The notes beneath the pieces were generated by a model. The model did no database searches, was not told the origin of the DNA, and saw nothing but the letters and a program-made list of their open reading frames with translations. Both the position numbers and the translations under genes were made by a program. DNA of 64,000 nucleotides from Bradyrhizobium sp. 195. Lineage in GTDB: Bacteria > Pseudomonadota > Alphaproteobacteria > Rhizobiales > Xanthobacteraceae. The DNA lies in assembly GCF_023101665.1 (NCBI RefSeq), contig NZ_CP082161.1, positions 1,798,001-1,862,000 on the forward strand, given 5' to 3'. The number at the start of each line of letters is the position of its first letter. Position 1 is the first letter of the stretch. This document shows positions 17,539-25,159 of this stretch, piece after piece.

Positions 17539-17717
17539 GGCTTTGGCAGCGCCTCCTTGAGGCGGTCGAGGTCCTCGGGGAAAAATAGCTTACGACGGCC
17601 GAACGGTCGGTAAAATGGGTTCTGCTTGATGAAGTCTTGGAAACAACGACGGCTAACCCGGAAGAAGGCCGCGGCCTCATCCAGGGTTTTCGGTTGCTCG
17701 GTTGAGGGTTCGACCAA
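17355..17717 (-). CDS. Excisionase-like helix-turn-helix protein
   Basis: 120 residues. The N-terminal half (LDEAAAFFRVSRRCFQDFIK, FGRRKLFFPEDLDRLKEAL) is a MerR/AlpA-like winged helix as in phage excisionases. The C-terminal half is basic and Ser-rich and overlaps the integrase N-terminus by 184 bp in another frame. The xis-int order fits a recombination module. Confidence 0.7.
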   Translation of the reverse strand: MVEPSTEQPKTLDEAAAFFRVSRRCFQDFIKQNPFYRPFGRRKLFFPEDLDRLKEALPKPCPSASALPAKGKRPTTRSEERTSESTLSELRALLNFGSPSGSSKASRRQSNVVSIGSARK

Positions 17718-17729
17718 TCGCGGCCTCGT

Positions 17730-17909
17730 TCAGGCCGGCAGGGACTTGAAGATGGCGACTGCAGCGGCCAGGACGGCAAAAACACAGATCGCGCAAGTCA
17801 GCCACTGAGTTCTCAGGATTGCCCTGAGAGACCGCCTAGTCTCTCCGCGCGCTTCCATTGCTGAGTGAACCAAAACATCAAGCTTCGCTTCGACCGGATC
17901 GTCCGTCAT
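17730..17909 (-). CDS. Small membrane-anchored protein (59 aa)
   Basis: ATG 17909 with CAGGAGT upstream. A charged N-terminal half (MTDDPVEAKLDVLVHSAMEA) is followed by one transmembrane helix near the C-terminus (WLTCAICVFAVLAAAVAIF). Part of the minus-strand lysogeny-side gene set; function unknown. Confidence 0.55.
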   Translation of the reverse strand: MTDDPVEAKLDVLVHSAMEARGETRRSLRAILRTQWLTCAICVFAVLAAAVAIFKSLPA

Positions 17910-18225
17910 CGACTGGTACTCCTGCACTATGATCATTCTGATCGCCGAAAACGAGCGCCAGCCCGTGGGCCTGAGAGGCGCTTTCACACCTGATCGCCGT
18001 GAGCCGGCACTGATAGTCCTCGGTGCTGCCGGCCGCCTCCCGGACCACGGGAAGCCCCTTAAGCACCCTTGTGCCCCAGCCCTCCGGCTGAGCTCGGTCA
18101 GGCCAGATGCCGACCACTACGTCATGGCTCGCGATGACCGAGCGAAGCGGCCCCATGGTGCCATCCAGGAGACCGCTGTTCTCGTCGGCCAACATCACGA
18201 GGTCAGCGAGTGTCATTTGCCGCAT
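17878..18225 (-). CDS. Phage-block hypothetical protein (115 aa)
   Basis: ATG 18225 begins 16 bp after the stop of the upstream gene. Product: MRQMTLADLVMLADENSGLL, then VIASHDVVVGIWPDRAQPEG and a C-terminal part rich in G, D and S. No domain recognised. It overlaps the next gene by 32 bp. Real coding is supported only by position and frame length. Confidence 0.4.
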   Translation of the reverse strand: MRQMTLADLVMLADENSGLLDGTMGPLRSVIASHDVVVGIWPDRAQPEGWGTRVLKGLPVVREAAGSTEDYQCRLTAIRCESASQAHGLALVFGDQNDHSAGVPVDDGRSGRSEA

Positions 18226-18240
18226 CGTAAGAACCAAGCC

Positions 18241-18864
18241 TCAGGCGAATGAGCGTATCGTCGCTGCCACATTCTGCATGATCGCCTGCAGCTCCCAGCC
18301 ATCTGCAGTAAAGCAGTGCTCGCTCTCACCGCGACAGGCAAATTCGAGCAATTGAGCAGCTTCATTGAGATCGCGCGGCTCATAGTTGATGATCGCGGTT
18401 TCAGCCTGCTCAAAGGCGCGGAACGCCTTCTGTTCTCTACGGTCGGCAGATCGCTTGCCCCTCGGGGTCGATCGGGCGATTTCGTTCTCCTGCCGCGCGT
18501 ACTCCTGGCGATAGCTGGCGAACCGTGCGTTGATCCCGTCGCGTTCGTCGTCCGTGGCCGCGTCCTTCAGCGCCCTTGCGTGGTCTCGATCGATCTCCTC
18601 AATCGAATTGTAGAACCAGTCACGAGGTGGAATGACGGAAGACTCCTCGCCTTCAGTGAGAATGGTGATGGCCTTAGTGGAGCCGCCGCGAACCCTTGGC
18701 GTTCGCTCCTGCTCGGTGGGGAATTTGGCAATCGCGTCGGATGCCGCTCTCACCTCGCGATCCGCAGCCCAAAAGGTATCGAGCAGCTGTGGAAGTGATG
18801 TCAGGGTGGGGCAGGCAAAATTGATGACGGGGGTCAGAGACTTCGTCTGTTGCGCAAGTGACAT
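18241..18864 (-). CDS. Phage-block hypothetical protein (207 aa)
   Basis: ATG 18864 is preceded by GGGAG and a good sigma70-like promoter. The protein is helical and charged, with a long coiled region (EIDRDHARALKDAATDDERD, RREQKAFRAFEQAETAIINY) and no recognised domain. Its promoter overlaps a site resembling the CI/Cro operator, so it is probably controlled by the repressor encoded next to it. Confidence 0.6.
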   Translation of the reverse strand: MSLAQQTKSLTPVINFACPTLTSLPQLLDTFWAADREVRAASDAIAKFPTEQERTPRVRGGSTKAITILTEGEESSVIPPRDWFYNSIEEIDRDHARALKDAATDDERDGINARFASYRQEYARQENEIARSTPRGKRSADRREQKAFRAFEQAETAIINYEPRDLNEAAQLLEFACRGESEHCFTADGWELQAIMQNVAATIRSFA

Positions 18865-18892
18865 GAGCAGCTCCCATGGGTGAATAGGGGCG

Positions 18893-18932
18893 TATTAAGC
18901 ACCGCTTTATAAGAAAGTCAAGTTCAGCTTAA
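18893..18932 (-). promoter_or_regulatory. Promoter with operator-like dyad for the 18241-18864 gene
   Basis: On the minus strand TTGACT (18916-18921) and TTAATA (18893-18898) are spaced by 17 bp. The -35 box overlaps TCAAGTTCAGCTTAA (18918-18932), which matches the site in the cro promoter at 19689-19703 at 12 of 15 positions. Confidence 0.55.
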
Positions 18933-19670
18933 GTTTCTTCTAGTGCTGCTTGATGCGCGCTTGTAGGAGCGGTGCTCGACCATGCACCCTAAGAGCCGGC
19001 CGGCTGTCTTATGTGTCAGGGTGAATGTTGGAAAATCGTCGTTCAGGGGTGCCAGTTCGAGGATAGGACGTCCCCGCTCGTCATTACCCCGAGGCCGGTA
19101 TTTTCGAAGCTGGAATGTGGAAAATTCGACGTCGGCTTCGTCCTCGAACACAACCACTACGAAATCGCCAGGCGCCGGTTCGACGCCTGTATCCATGAAG
19201 ACATGATCGCCTGGTTTGAACGTGGGCAGCATGCTTTCGTCTTCAATCTCAATGACAAACATTGAGCCTTGAGGACGGTTTGAGGGCAGAAACCATCTGT
19301 CAAACCGCAGACCTTTAGGCGGGTAGTCATTGGGATCCCAGCGAGCGACGGCATTGGCCTGAACCAGAGGAACGGACAGCATTTCCCCGTGGGTGTCGCT
19401 GGATGAAAAAGCATCGCCCCACAGCATATACCCCGGGTGGATACCCAAGACGTTCGATATGGTGAGTATCCGGTCTAAACCTGGGAACGTCTTCTCGTTC
19501 TCCCACTGCGAGACGGCTTGAACGGAAACTGCCACAGCTTCAGCCAACTCCTGCTGTGTCCAATCCATTGCCTCGCGGGCGTAACGTATCCGCTCGCCGA
19601 TACCCTTCAGTCCTATTGGAAATTCCGCCATCTCTCGCACACTAAAGCGTGACTTGTAGCATTCCATCAT
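18924..19670 (-). CDS. CI-like phage repressor (XRE HTH + S24 peptidase fold)
   Basis: 248 residues from ATG 19670 (or ATG 19628). The N-terminal HTH reads MDWTQQELAEAVAVSVQAVS, then QWENEKTFPGLDRI. The C-terminal half is an S24/LexA-like domain with Ser in IEDESMLPTFKPGDHVFMD and Lys in TFQLRKYRP. It should bind the dyads at 19689 and 18918 and hold the phage block silent, with possible RecA-stimulated self-cleavage. Divergent to the Cro-like gene, the usual lambdoid layout. Confidence 0.87.
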   Translation of the reverse strand: MMECYKSRFSVREMAEFPIGLKGIGERIRYAREAMDWTQQELAEAVAVSVQAVSQWENEKTFPGLDRILTISNVLGIHPGYMLWGDAFSSSDTHGEMLSVPLVQANAVARWDPNDYPPKGLRFDRWFLPSNRPQGSMFVIEIEDESMLPTFKPGDHVFMDTGVEPAPGDFVVVVFEDEADVEFSTFQLRKYRPRGNDERGRPILELAPLNDDFPTFTLTHKTAGRLLGCMVEHRSYKRASSSTRRNLS

Positions 19671-19677
19671 GATCGAC

Positions 19678-19706
19678 TTGACAAAAAATCAAGCTATGCT
19701 TAAGTT
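19678..19706 (+). promoter_or_regulatory. cro promoter with operator dyad
   Basis: TTGACA (19678-19683), 17 bp, TAAGTT (19701-19706). The dyad TCAAGC-TAT-GCTTAA (19689-19703) fills the spacer, so a bound repressor would block polymerase. The predicted start point falls near the ATG at 19713, so the cro message may be leaderless. Confidence 0.55.
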
Positions 19707-19712
19707 TCTGGC

Positions 19713-20111
19713 ATGCGATTGCGAGATCCGGCCTTAATTCGTGCTCTGAACGCGATGGCTGCCAGCAAACTGGCAGCAGCCATCGGCATAACCGTACAGG
19801 CCCTGAGTCAATGGGGCCGAGTTCCAGCCAAAAGGGTGCTCAGCGTGGAGGCGCTGACCGGAGTATCGCGATACGAGCTCCGCCCCGATTTGCATGGCTC
19901 TGGTCCGGTCAATGCACCGAATATCCTAGGGCCAGATAATATTGCTGACCGTACTGGCGGACCATGTCCGAATCCCATCGCTGGAATCGAATTATCGCCG
20001 CAGCTCGATGGACTTCCCGCTCGGTGTGGGGAGGAGTCGCGCGGTGCCTCACAATCATCAGTCACCTCTTCAGATAAAGAGCGGCGCGAGTGCGCCGAGG
20101 AGAAATCGTAA
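19713..20111 (+). CDS. Cro-like (YdaS-type) DNA-binding protein
   Basis: 132 residues. The first 65 form a YdaS/Cro-type helix-turn-helix (MAASKLAAAIGITVQALSQW, RVLSVEALTGVSRYELRPDL); the rest is low-complexity and charged. Divergent from the CI-like gene with a shared operator, so it should start the lytic-side genes. No ribosome site precedes the ATG. Confidence 0.72.
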   Translation: MRLRDPALIRALNAMAASKLAAAIGITVQALSQWGRVPAKRVLSVEALTGVSRYELRPDLHGSGPVNAPNILGPDNIADRTGGPCPNPIAGIELSPQLDGLPARCGEESRGASQSSVTSSDKERRECAEEKS

Positions 20112-20203
20112 CTCGCGGATATGCGCCGGTCGCCAAACTAGAGCATTCCGCAATGAGCTTGAGCGCGCCACGTCTGCGCGGCTCCTAAACATTAGGAGCA
20201 CAC

Positions 20204-20602
20204 ATGGCGTCGGAAATTCGGGAAAATGCGGCGGTAGTGATGACAGGTGAACTTGCGCTGCAGGAGGCATCTACTCTCATTCGAGAGCTGGCGGGGAAGG
20301 GACCCGCCGGCGAAAGTGTTAAGTCGGCTTTACGCCGCGTAGGGCGTCAACTGAAGGACTGGTCGCCGTCCAGGGTACGCGACATCTGGTATGCGGACGT
20401 TCGCGTGAGCGTGCGCGGTGTCGAACTCGAACAATTGCGGGCACTGACAAAACGACGAGTTCAAGACAAGGCGGATATCGATGCCCTTGAAGAGTTGCGA
20501 TCCAGAGTCTCGCGCCTCGAGGCGCTCCTGGAATGCTCGGATCCGTCGTTCCACGGCCCGGACATTGCTGCGCTTGGGGACATCAGGCGCAAGATGGGCT
20601 GA
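20204..20602 (+). CDS. Phage/island hypothetical protein with a decayed paralog at 6.1 kb
   Basis: 132 residues. Conserved core: RRVGRQLKDWSPSRVRDIW followed by a leucine-heptad region (ALEELRSRVSRLEALLE). The same pattern is in the broken copy at 6071-6330. ATG 20204 follows ATTAGGAGCACAC. Short, charged and likely nucleic-acid-linked, but function unknown. Confidence 0.65.
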   Translation: MASEIRENAAVVMTGELALQEASTLIRELAGKGPAGESVKSALRRVGRQLKDWSPSRVRDIWYADVRVSVRGVELEQLRALTKRRVQDKADIDALEELRSRVSRLEALLECSDPSFHGPDIAALGDIRRKMG

Positions 20603-20704
20603 GTCCGCGGCGCTGTGGATCGACCCTTCACTTCAATCTGAAGCTCAAACGGGAAGCTGGGCGGCCAGCGATGGCGCGCCCGGTCAAACTCAGTAGGAGA
20701 GTTT

Positions 20705-20923
20705 ATGCACACGGGAGAAGCGCTGGCGGTGGCCAGCAAGCCCACGGTCATCCCCGACCATGCTCAATCCGTCTATGACGGCCTTCACCACCTGGGCTGG
20801 ACCGTTCAGCGTGACAAGGCATTTGAGGCAGTACGGTTCGACCGGGCGAGCCTTGGAAGTTTCGATAGCGTTCTGCAGGCGAAGAACGCCCTTTGGTGCG
20901 GCGATGAGGTTAGTCATGGCTGA
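20705..20923 (+). CDS. Small hypothetical protein (72 aa)
   Basis: ATG 20705 follows AGTAGGAGAGTTT, a strong ribosome site. Product includes VYDGLHHLGWTVQRDKAFEA. Its stop overlaps the next start (ATGGCTGA), indicating coupled translation in the early phage operon. Confidence 0.6.
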   Translation: MHTGEALAVASKPTVIPDHAQSVYDGLHHLGWTVQRDKAFEAVRFDRASLGSFDSVLQAKNALWCGDEVSHG

Positions 20924-21164
20924 AGTCGTCCCGTTTCCGATAACGCGCCGGCGGGCATTTATCGCGCGCCAGGCACATGTTGCTGCGGGCATGAGGCCTG
21001 AAGCCGGTGAGCGCTACATCCAGCATCAACTCAACACACAAGCCGCCTCTATGCGCCGCAAGGGTGTTGCCGATTTCGTTATCCAGCGCGAGCTCAACTC
21101 AATGGAGTTGGCCATACGGACGACGATGGATTGTCGGCGGATTTGGCCCGGTGGTGCTTCGTGA
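20916..21164 (+). CDS. DUF6074-like rhizobial phage protein (82 aa)
   Basis: MAEVVPFPITRRRAFIARQA, then GERYIQHQLNTQAASMRRKG and a C-terminal ELNSMELAIR: the layout of a common short protein in Rhizobiales prophages (VIPFP--RRRAFI-RQ). It overlaps both neighbours by a few bases. Function unknown; the family name is a best match from memory. Confidence 0.65.
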   Translation: MAEVVPFPITRRRAFIARQAHVAAGMRPEAGERYIQHQLNTQAASMRRKGVADFVIQRELNSMELAIRTTMDCRRIWPGGAS

Positions 21165-21838
21165 AGGCAATCGTGAAGGTCTCAGAAGCGAGCTCGCGAA
21201 AAACCGTTGCCAGGCAATCCGCAGACAAGCGCAAGTTCGTCCATGAAAGCCATGTGCCGGAGGGGGCTCTAACGTGGCGGAGCGCAAAGCAGCGAAATGT
21301 TGCGCTTTGGGCTTGGCGCAATGCGGTGAGCCGAGAGTTCGCGGAACGACCGCGCTGTCTGCGCGTGGCGTGGTCTCTAGATTCTCTTTTCGGTGGCGAC
21401 GGCTTCGCATTTCCAGCCGACTCTTGGTTCGAGAGGAGGATCGGTCTACCAGTCAACAAGGTCCAACAGGCGCTATTGGCTCTTGAGAATGGTGGCGCGA
21501 TCATTCGCGCGAGCGCGATCGTCGATGGCCTGGCTCAACGAAGGATATGGCCGAGCTCACAGATCATACCCCCCACCGTGGGGGGTGATGATACCCCCCA
21601 CCGTGGGATGAATATACCCCCCACGGTGGGGGGACATACTCAGTACTACAAGAAAAACCGTTCTAAGAGTCCATTCTCAAACACGCTTTCATTGGCTCGA
21701 AGAGACGCCGAGCTAAGAGAAGCAAAATCCCAAAATGTCTCATGGATGCGCGGCGTAGACGCGCCGGCCGTAGGCCCGGCGGAGCCGTATCCGGAGGCGC
21801 GATGCTCGCCTACAGACAGAGCCGCGGGTCAGGGGTGA
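21161..21838 (+). CDS. Phage replication-initiation-like protein with intragenic iterons
   Basis: 225 residues from the GTG at 21161, which overlaps the upstream stop (GTGA); a TTG at 21131 is the longer alternative. The N-terminal half holds a probable winged helix (WFERRIGLPVNKVQQALLAL, ENGGAIIRA). The middle is encoded by three near-palindromic repeats giving IIPPTVGG, a degenerate second copy and NIPPTVGG. In lambda the O initiator gene carries its origin iterons in the same place, so by analogy this may be an initiator with its origin inside. That role is inferred. Confidence 0.5.
   Translation: MKAIVKVSEASSRKTVARQSADKRKFVHESHVPEGALTWRSAKQRNVALWAWRNAVSREFAERPRCLRVAWSLDSLFGGDGFAFPADSWFERRIGLPVNKVQQALLALENGGAIIRASAIVDGLAQRRIWPSSQIIPPTVGGDDTPHRGMNIPPTVGGHTQYYKKNRSKSPFSNTLSLARRDAELREAKSQNVSWMRGVDAPAVGPAEPYPEARCSPTDRAAGQG
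21566..21637. repeat. Three iteron-like palindromic repeats inside a coding region
   Basis: ATACCCCCCACCGTGGG starts at 21566 and 21591, and ATACCCCCCACGGTGGG at 21614. Spacings are 25 and 23 bp. Copies 1 and 3 extend to full dyads (CCCCCCAC...GTGGGGGG). They lie in frame in the replication-like gene. Confidence 0.85.
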
Positions 21839-21847
21839 GCGTGCATG

Positions 21848-22075
21848 ATGGAGCTAGATTCCTGCCAGATCGCCTTTCCCAATCTCATCGAGGTCACGCG
21901 CGAGGCTCTCGCCCAAGCTAAGCTCGCATACGACTTCAGCCCGGCTCTTACACCCGTTCGTGCATTGTTCGAAAACCGAGCTCGGTCGAGGTCGAGAATG
22001 GTATGGCTTCAATTTGAAGCAAAAGGACCGCCCGGAACGCCGGGGCGATGGCTGGTACTGTATGCAGGTGCCTAG
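21848..22075 (+). CDS. Small hypothetical protein (75 aa)
   Basis: ATGATG at 21845-21850, 6 bp after the upstream stop, with GGTGAGCGTGC before it. Product MELDSCQIAFPNLIEVTREA ... RWLVLYAGA. No domain recognised. Last gene of the early plus-strand set. Confidence 0.45.
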   Translation: MELDSCQIAFPNLIEVTREALAQAKLAYDFSPALTPVRALFENRARSRSRMVWLQFEAKGPPGTPGRWLVLYAGA

Positions 22076-22111
22076 ATCCGTCGCAAATCGTACCAACACG
22101 TTCTTGGTATG

Positions 22112-22204
22112 TAACAACGGGCCGTTGTTATGTTGCGTGCTGCGGCGTCAGCATTGAAGCCCGGTATTACCGCATCTATATTGTGTCATGTGCAGCACAT
22201 GACA
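22112..22204. repeat. Two perfect palindromes in the gap before the RHH gene
   Basis: TAACAACGG-G-CCGTTGTTA (22112-22130) and a dyad with arms TGTCATGTGC and GCACATGACA around one A (22184-22204), centres 73 bp apart. Neither is followed by a T run. The 22076-22423 gap holds no convincing gene, so these are probably protein sites or RNA hairpins controlling the genes to the right. Confidence 0.6.
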
Positions 22205-22423
22205 TGTGCGGCCACGCCCTCGATTGGCGGCTCAAAGCCAACGTAGCGACCGGCACGTATTCAAATGGCGGAGAAGTGCACCCGCTGCTTGTGAGCAAGC
22301 TCACACCCGTCAACCTGGGTTAAGTTTGCGGCCCGCCAAAATTCCTCTCTCCCGGGCAATTGAGGTCCCACGGTAATCTTGGCAGGCGTTTATTACGCAA
22401 GCCATTCATTGGCGGACACCTAC

Positions 22424-22606
22424 ATGGCGGACCTTCGATCGGTCAAGTACGACACGCTGTTACAATTCCGTGCTCCCGAGCTATTTGCTGCTGCCTTAGA
22501 GCGTGCGGCAGACAAGCGGCTCACCTCGAGGAGCGACTACGTTCGTGGCGCCGTATTGGACCGCCTTCAGCGGGATGGCATCGAAATCGAGCGAGGAGCG
22601 GCTTAG
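22424..22606 (+). CDS. Ribbon-helix-helix-like small protein (60 aa)
   Basis: MADLRSVKYDTLLQFRAPEL, then LERAADKRLTSRSDYVRGAV and LDRLQRDGI: an RHH-like pattern (strand, then two helices with S-SDYVR). Probably a DNA-binding regulator. The frame is open from 22379, but ATG 22424 fits the fold best. Confidence 0.55.
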   Translation: MADLRSVKYDTLLQFRAPELFAAALERAADKRLTSRSDYVRGAVLDRLQRDGIEIERGAA

Positions 22607-22612
22607 CGCAGC

Positions 22613-22798
22613 ATGAGCAACCTGGATGCCATTTTGGGGCTTAAGCGCGAGCTTAAGACTGTGCGCAAGAAGGTCTCCGACCTGAAGGCGCAGAATATCA
22701 GCTGGCGCTCAGTGTCCGAAACTCTGCGAGATCTGCTTGCTTTGGATGAGGCGAAGTACAGCGCACTTCTTAAGTCGCGGGGAATTACTCTCGAATAG
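22613..22798 (+). CDS. Short coiled-coil protein (61 aa)
   Basis: Starts 6 bp after the RHH gene with GAGGAGCGG upstream. MSNLDAILGLKRELKTVRKK then VSDLKAQNISWRSVSETLRD: the pattern W--V---LRD with short helices resembles replication-side or regulatory phage peptides. Function unknown. Confidence 0.55.
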   Translation: MSNLDAILGLKRELKTVRKKVSDLKAQNISWRSVSETLRDLLALDEAKYSALLKSRGITLE

Positions 22799-22933
22799 CT
22801 GTTCTGCGCTCTCTTGAGCGTTCCGGGTGGGCTCTCGGTACTAGCCCCGTCTTTGAACATCGACGTTAAAAGGTTTCCCCGGTGACCTCGCCGAACGAGG
22901 CCGAGCCCGCAAGGGCGTTCGGAAGTTCGGTCT

Positions 22934-23071
22934 ATGGTCGGCAATCTGGCACGCGCGCTTGCGCTAGGCGCTCTCATCTTTATCGGCGCTGTCGCCCTTT
23001 CTATGAGGGAAGAAAAGCCTGGTGGCGCCTTTGACGCCTCCTTCGGCCCTGCATTCGATCGGGGCCGCTGA
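22934..23071 (+). CDS. Small membrane/secreted peptide (45 aa)
   Basis: MVGNLARALALGALIFIGAV then ALSMREEKPGG: one N-terminal hydrophobic helix and a short tail. The stop TGA is followed by one base and then the start of the tail-spike-like gene. Ribosome site weak (GGAAGTTCGGTCT). Confidence 0.4.
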   Translation: MVGNLARALALGALIFIGAVALSMREEKPGGAFDASFGPAFDRGR

Positions 23072-23072
23072 T

Positions 23073-25148
23073 ATGCGCTGGGCTTCATTCAAGGTTTGCC
23101 TCAGCGCGTTCTGCGCGCTTCTTCTGATCGCGCCCGCGGTGGCTCAGAAGACCAAGGCGCAGCTTAACACCGAAGTCGGAACGACGTTTCCAGACCAGAA
23201 CTCCGGTCAGATCACACCCTCCGGCGTCCGTGCATTCCAGAACGACGTGATCAATTCGACCATGCCGACGGCGCCTGTTACGAACAACAACTTCGCAAGT
23301 TTCGACGGCGCTACCGGCCTTCTGAAGGACAGCGGAATTTCTTCAAGCAGCCAGTTCGTCGCCAATGCGAACATCATCCCGGGCCCGGCCAATACGTTCA
23401 AGGGGTCGATCGATGGCGTCGAGACGTCTGACATCGCGCTGACGGCCTGCACGCTGACCTATCAGATCACGAAGTGGGTCTCCGGCACGGGCTGGCAGTG
23501 CGGGCTCAACCCGGTGCTGCCATCGCGTGCAATCGCCGCGACCTTGAATCTATCAGCATTCAATGCGGTCACGACGCAGGGCTATGCCAGTCCCGGAGAT
23601 GGCGGCGGAGCGACCTTCTACAAGCGCAGCACCGCGGTAACGTCTTTCACGATCAGCCAGCCTGGCACCTGCACCAATGGCACGTGGCCTGGAGTGAAAT
23701 TCACCGGTGGATCGGGGACTAGCGTCATCGCTACGGTGGTGTGCTCGGGCGGCGTGGTAACTTCCGTGACCTTGTCGGGCATTGGCGGCCAAGGCAATGG
23801 CTACACGGTCGGCAATGTTCTGACAGCTTCGTGCGTCAACATCGGCGGCTGCGGCACCATACCTCAGATCACAGTGACTGGGGTTGGTAACGGAACGCTG
23901 GTTGACGCATTCACCGCGACCTTCAGCACGGTGAACGCGGGCTCCGGCTGCACCAACGGAACCTATTATGGCATTACGGCATCCGGTGGCGTAGGTGATC
24001 GCTTGCGCGGCGTCGTGGTGATCTCCGGCAACACGCTGTCCTCCTTTACCCAGTCGACACCTGGCGGCGGCTACAAGGTGGGCGACCAACTCACGCTTAC
24101 CGGCATCACCGGCTGCGTCACCAGCCCGATCATCCAAGTCGTGACCAACACGGCAACGCTTGCTAGCTTCACCGACAATAACGGCGCCGGCAATGCATGG
24201 CAGTATAGCCCTACTTCCGGCGCTGGGGTGGTCAACGCGCTGCAGTTTGGAATGGTCGCTGACTTCGTGTCAGGGACCGACCAGGACGCCACCGATAGTG
24301 GGCCCGCTCTTAGAGCCGCGCTGCAATATGCAAATATCGGCAGCAGATCATCAGACGCGGCAGGCGGCTGGAGCGGCGGCACGGTCCTGATCCCGCAAGG
24401 TAGCTATCTCGTCTGCGGTGGCGTCGTTGTCTACAATCAGACCACGCTTGCAGGCGTGAACTTCGGGGCGACGTCAATAAAGCAGTGTAATTCCGACTCG
24501 GCGGCGACCAACTTTGTAACATTGGGCGATCCGAACAGCCACGTCGGCAATTTCGAGAACAGGGTTCGGGATATTACCTTGTTCGGCGGCTTCGGCTCCG
24601 GCAGCGCCTATATGGTCTATTCCAACAATTCGCAGAGCGGCGATAGCATCGTTCGCGTCGCGATGCTTGGTGTCAGCCGCGGCTGCGTGAAGTACGAGAT
24701 CGGTTACGGGGGACAGTCCGAGTTCGGAATCCATAGCTCCTGGTGTGTGCCTAACCCCACCTATTTTACAAGCGGCGGCCCGTCATTCGACTTGTCGGGA
24801 AATTTTGGTTTCGTGATAGATGGCCAGTCGCATATCTCCGGTGCATCTGCGGGCGGTGCCGGCGTGCGGTTCGGCGACGGGGGTACGAACTTTGTGAACG
24901 GGCTGCATTGCGAGGGCGCGGTGACGAACTGCGTCGCGATCAACGGCTCCGGCTCGTCGCCGCCGATGACGACGATCATCGGCGCTCTGGGGCCTGCAAC
25001 GAACCTCATCTACATCGAGACCGGCACGCCCGCGAATTTCACAACCGTCATCAATGCCCGCCCGAGCGGTGCGACCTGCACGGTCTACATGCAAGCCACG
25101 GCGTCCTGCGCAAAGACGGGCAACCAGCTTGGGCTCGCCACGTACTGA
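23073..25148 (+). CDS. Phage tail-spike-like / pectate-lyase-fold protein with a signal peptide
   Basis: 691 residues from ATG 23073. It begins MRWASFKVCLSAFCALLLIA-PAVAQ, a clear Sec signal, then a tail-fibre-like head (FPDQNSGQITPSGVRAFQND), two Gly/Thr-rich repeat blocks (CTNGTWPGVKFTGGSG and CTNGTYYGITASGGVG), and a region rich in G, N and S (NFGFVIDGQSHISG) resembling right-handed beta-helix spikes. In a virion it would bind host surface sugars. A signal peptide is odd for a virion part and may mean use by the host; other Bradyrhizobium copies are similar in my recollection. Confidence 0.65.
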   Translation: MRWASFKVCLSAFCALLLIAPAVAQKTKAQLNTEVGTTFPDQNSGQITPSGVRAFQNDVINSTMPTAPVTNNNFASFDGATGLLKDSGISSSSQFVANANIIPGPANTFKGSIDGVETSDIALTACTLTYQITKWVSGTGWQCGLNPVLPSRAIAATLNLSAFNAVTTQGYASPGDGGGATFYKRSTAVTSFTISQPGTCTNGTWPGVKFTGGSGTSVIATVVCSGGVVTSVTLSGIGGQGNGYTVGNVLTASCVNIGGCGTIPQITVTGVGNGTLVDAFTATFSTVNAGSGCTNGTYYGITASGGVGDRLRGVVVISGNTLSSFTQSTPGGGYKVGDQLTLTGITGCVTSPIIQVVTNTATLASFTDNNGAGNAWQYSPTSGAGVVNALQFGMVADFVSGTDQDATDSGPALRAALQYANIGSRSSDAAGGWSGGTVLIPQGSYLVCGGVVVYNQTTLAGVNFGATSIKQCNSDSAATNFVTLGDPNSHVGNFENRVRDITLFGGFGSGSAYMVYSNNSQSGDSIVRVAMLGVSRGCVKYEIGYGGQSEFGIHSSWCVPNPTYFTSGGPSFDLSGNFGFVIDGQSHISGASAGGAGVRFGDGGTNFVNGLHCEGAVTNCVAINGSGSSPPMTTIIGALGPATNLIYIETGTPANFTTVINARPSGATCTVYMQATASCAKTGNQLGLATY

Positions 25149-25159
25149 GGGAGTGAACG

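Noticed and set aside
21566..21637. CRISPR array
   Set aside because: The repeats are 17-24 bp with spacers of a few bases, lie in a coding frame and have no cas genes nearby.
16396..22322. ACCTGGGTTAA at 16396 and 22312 as prophage attachment cores
   Set aside because: An 11-mer repeat is expected by chance in 64 kb and neither site is at a sensible border of the block.
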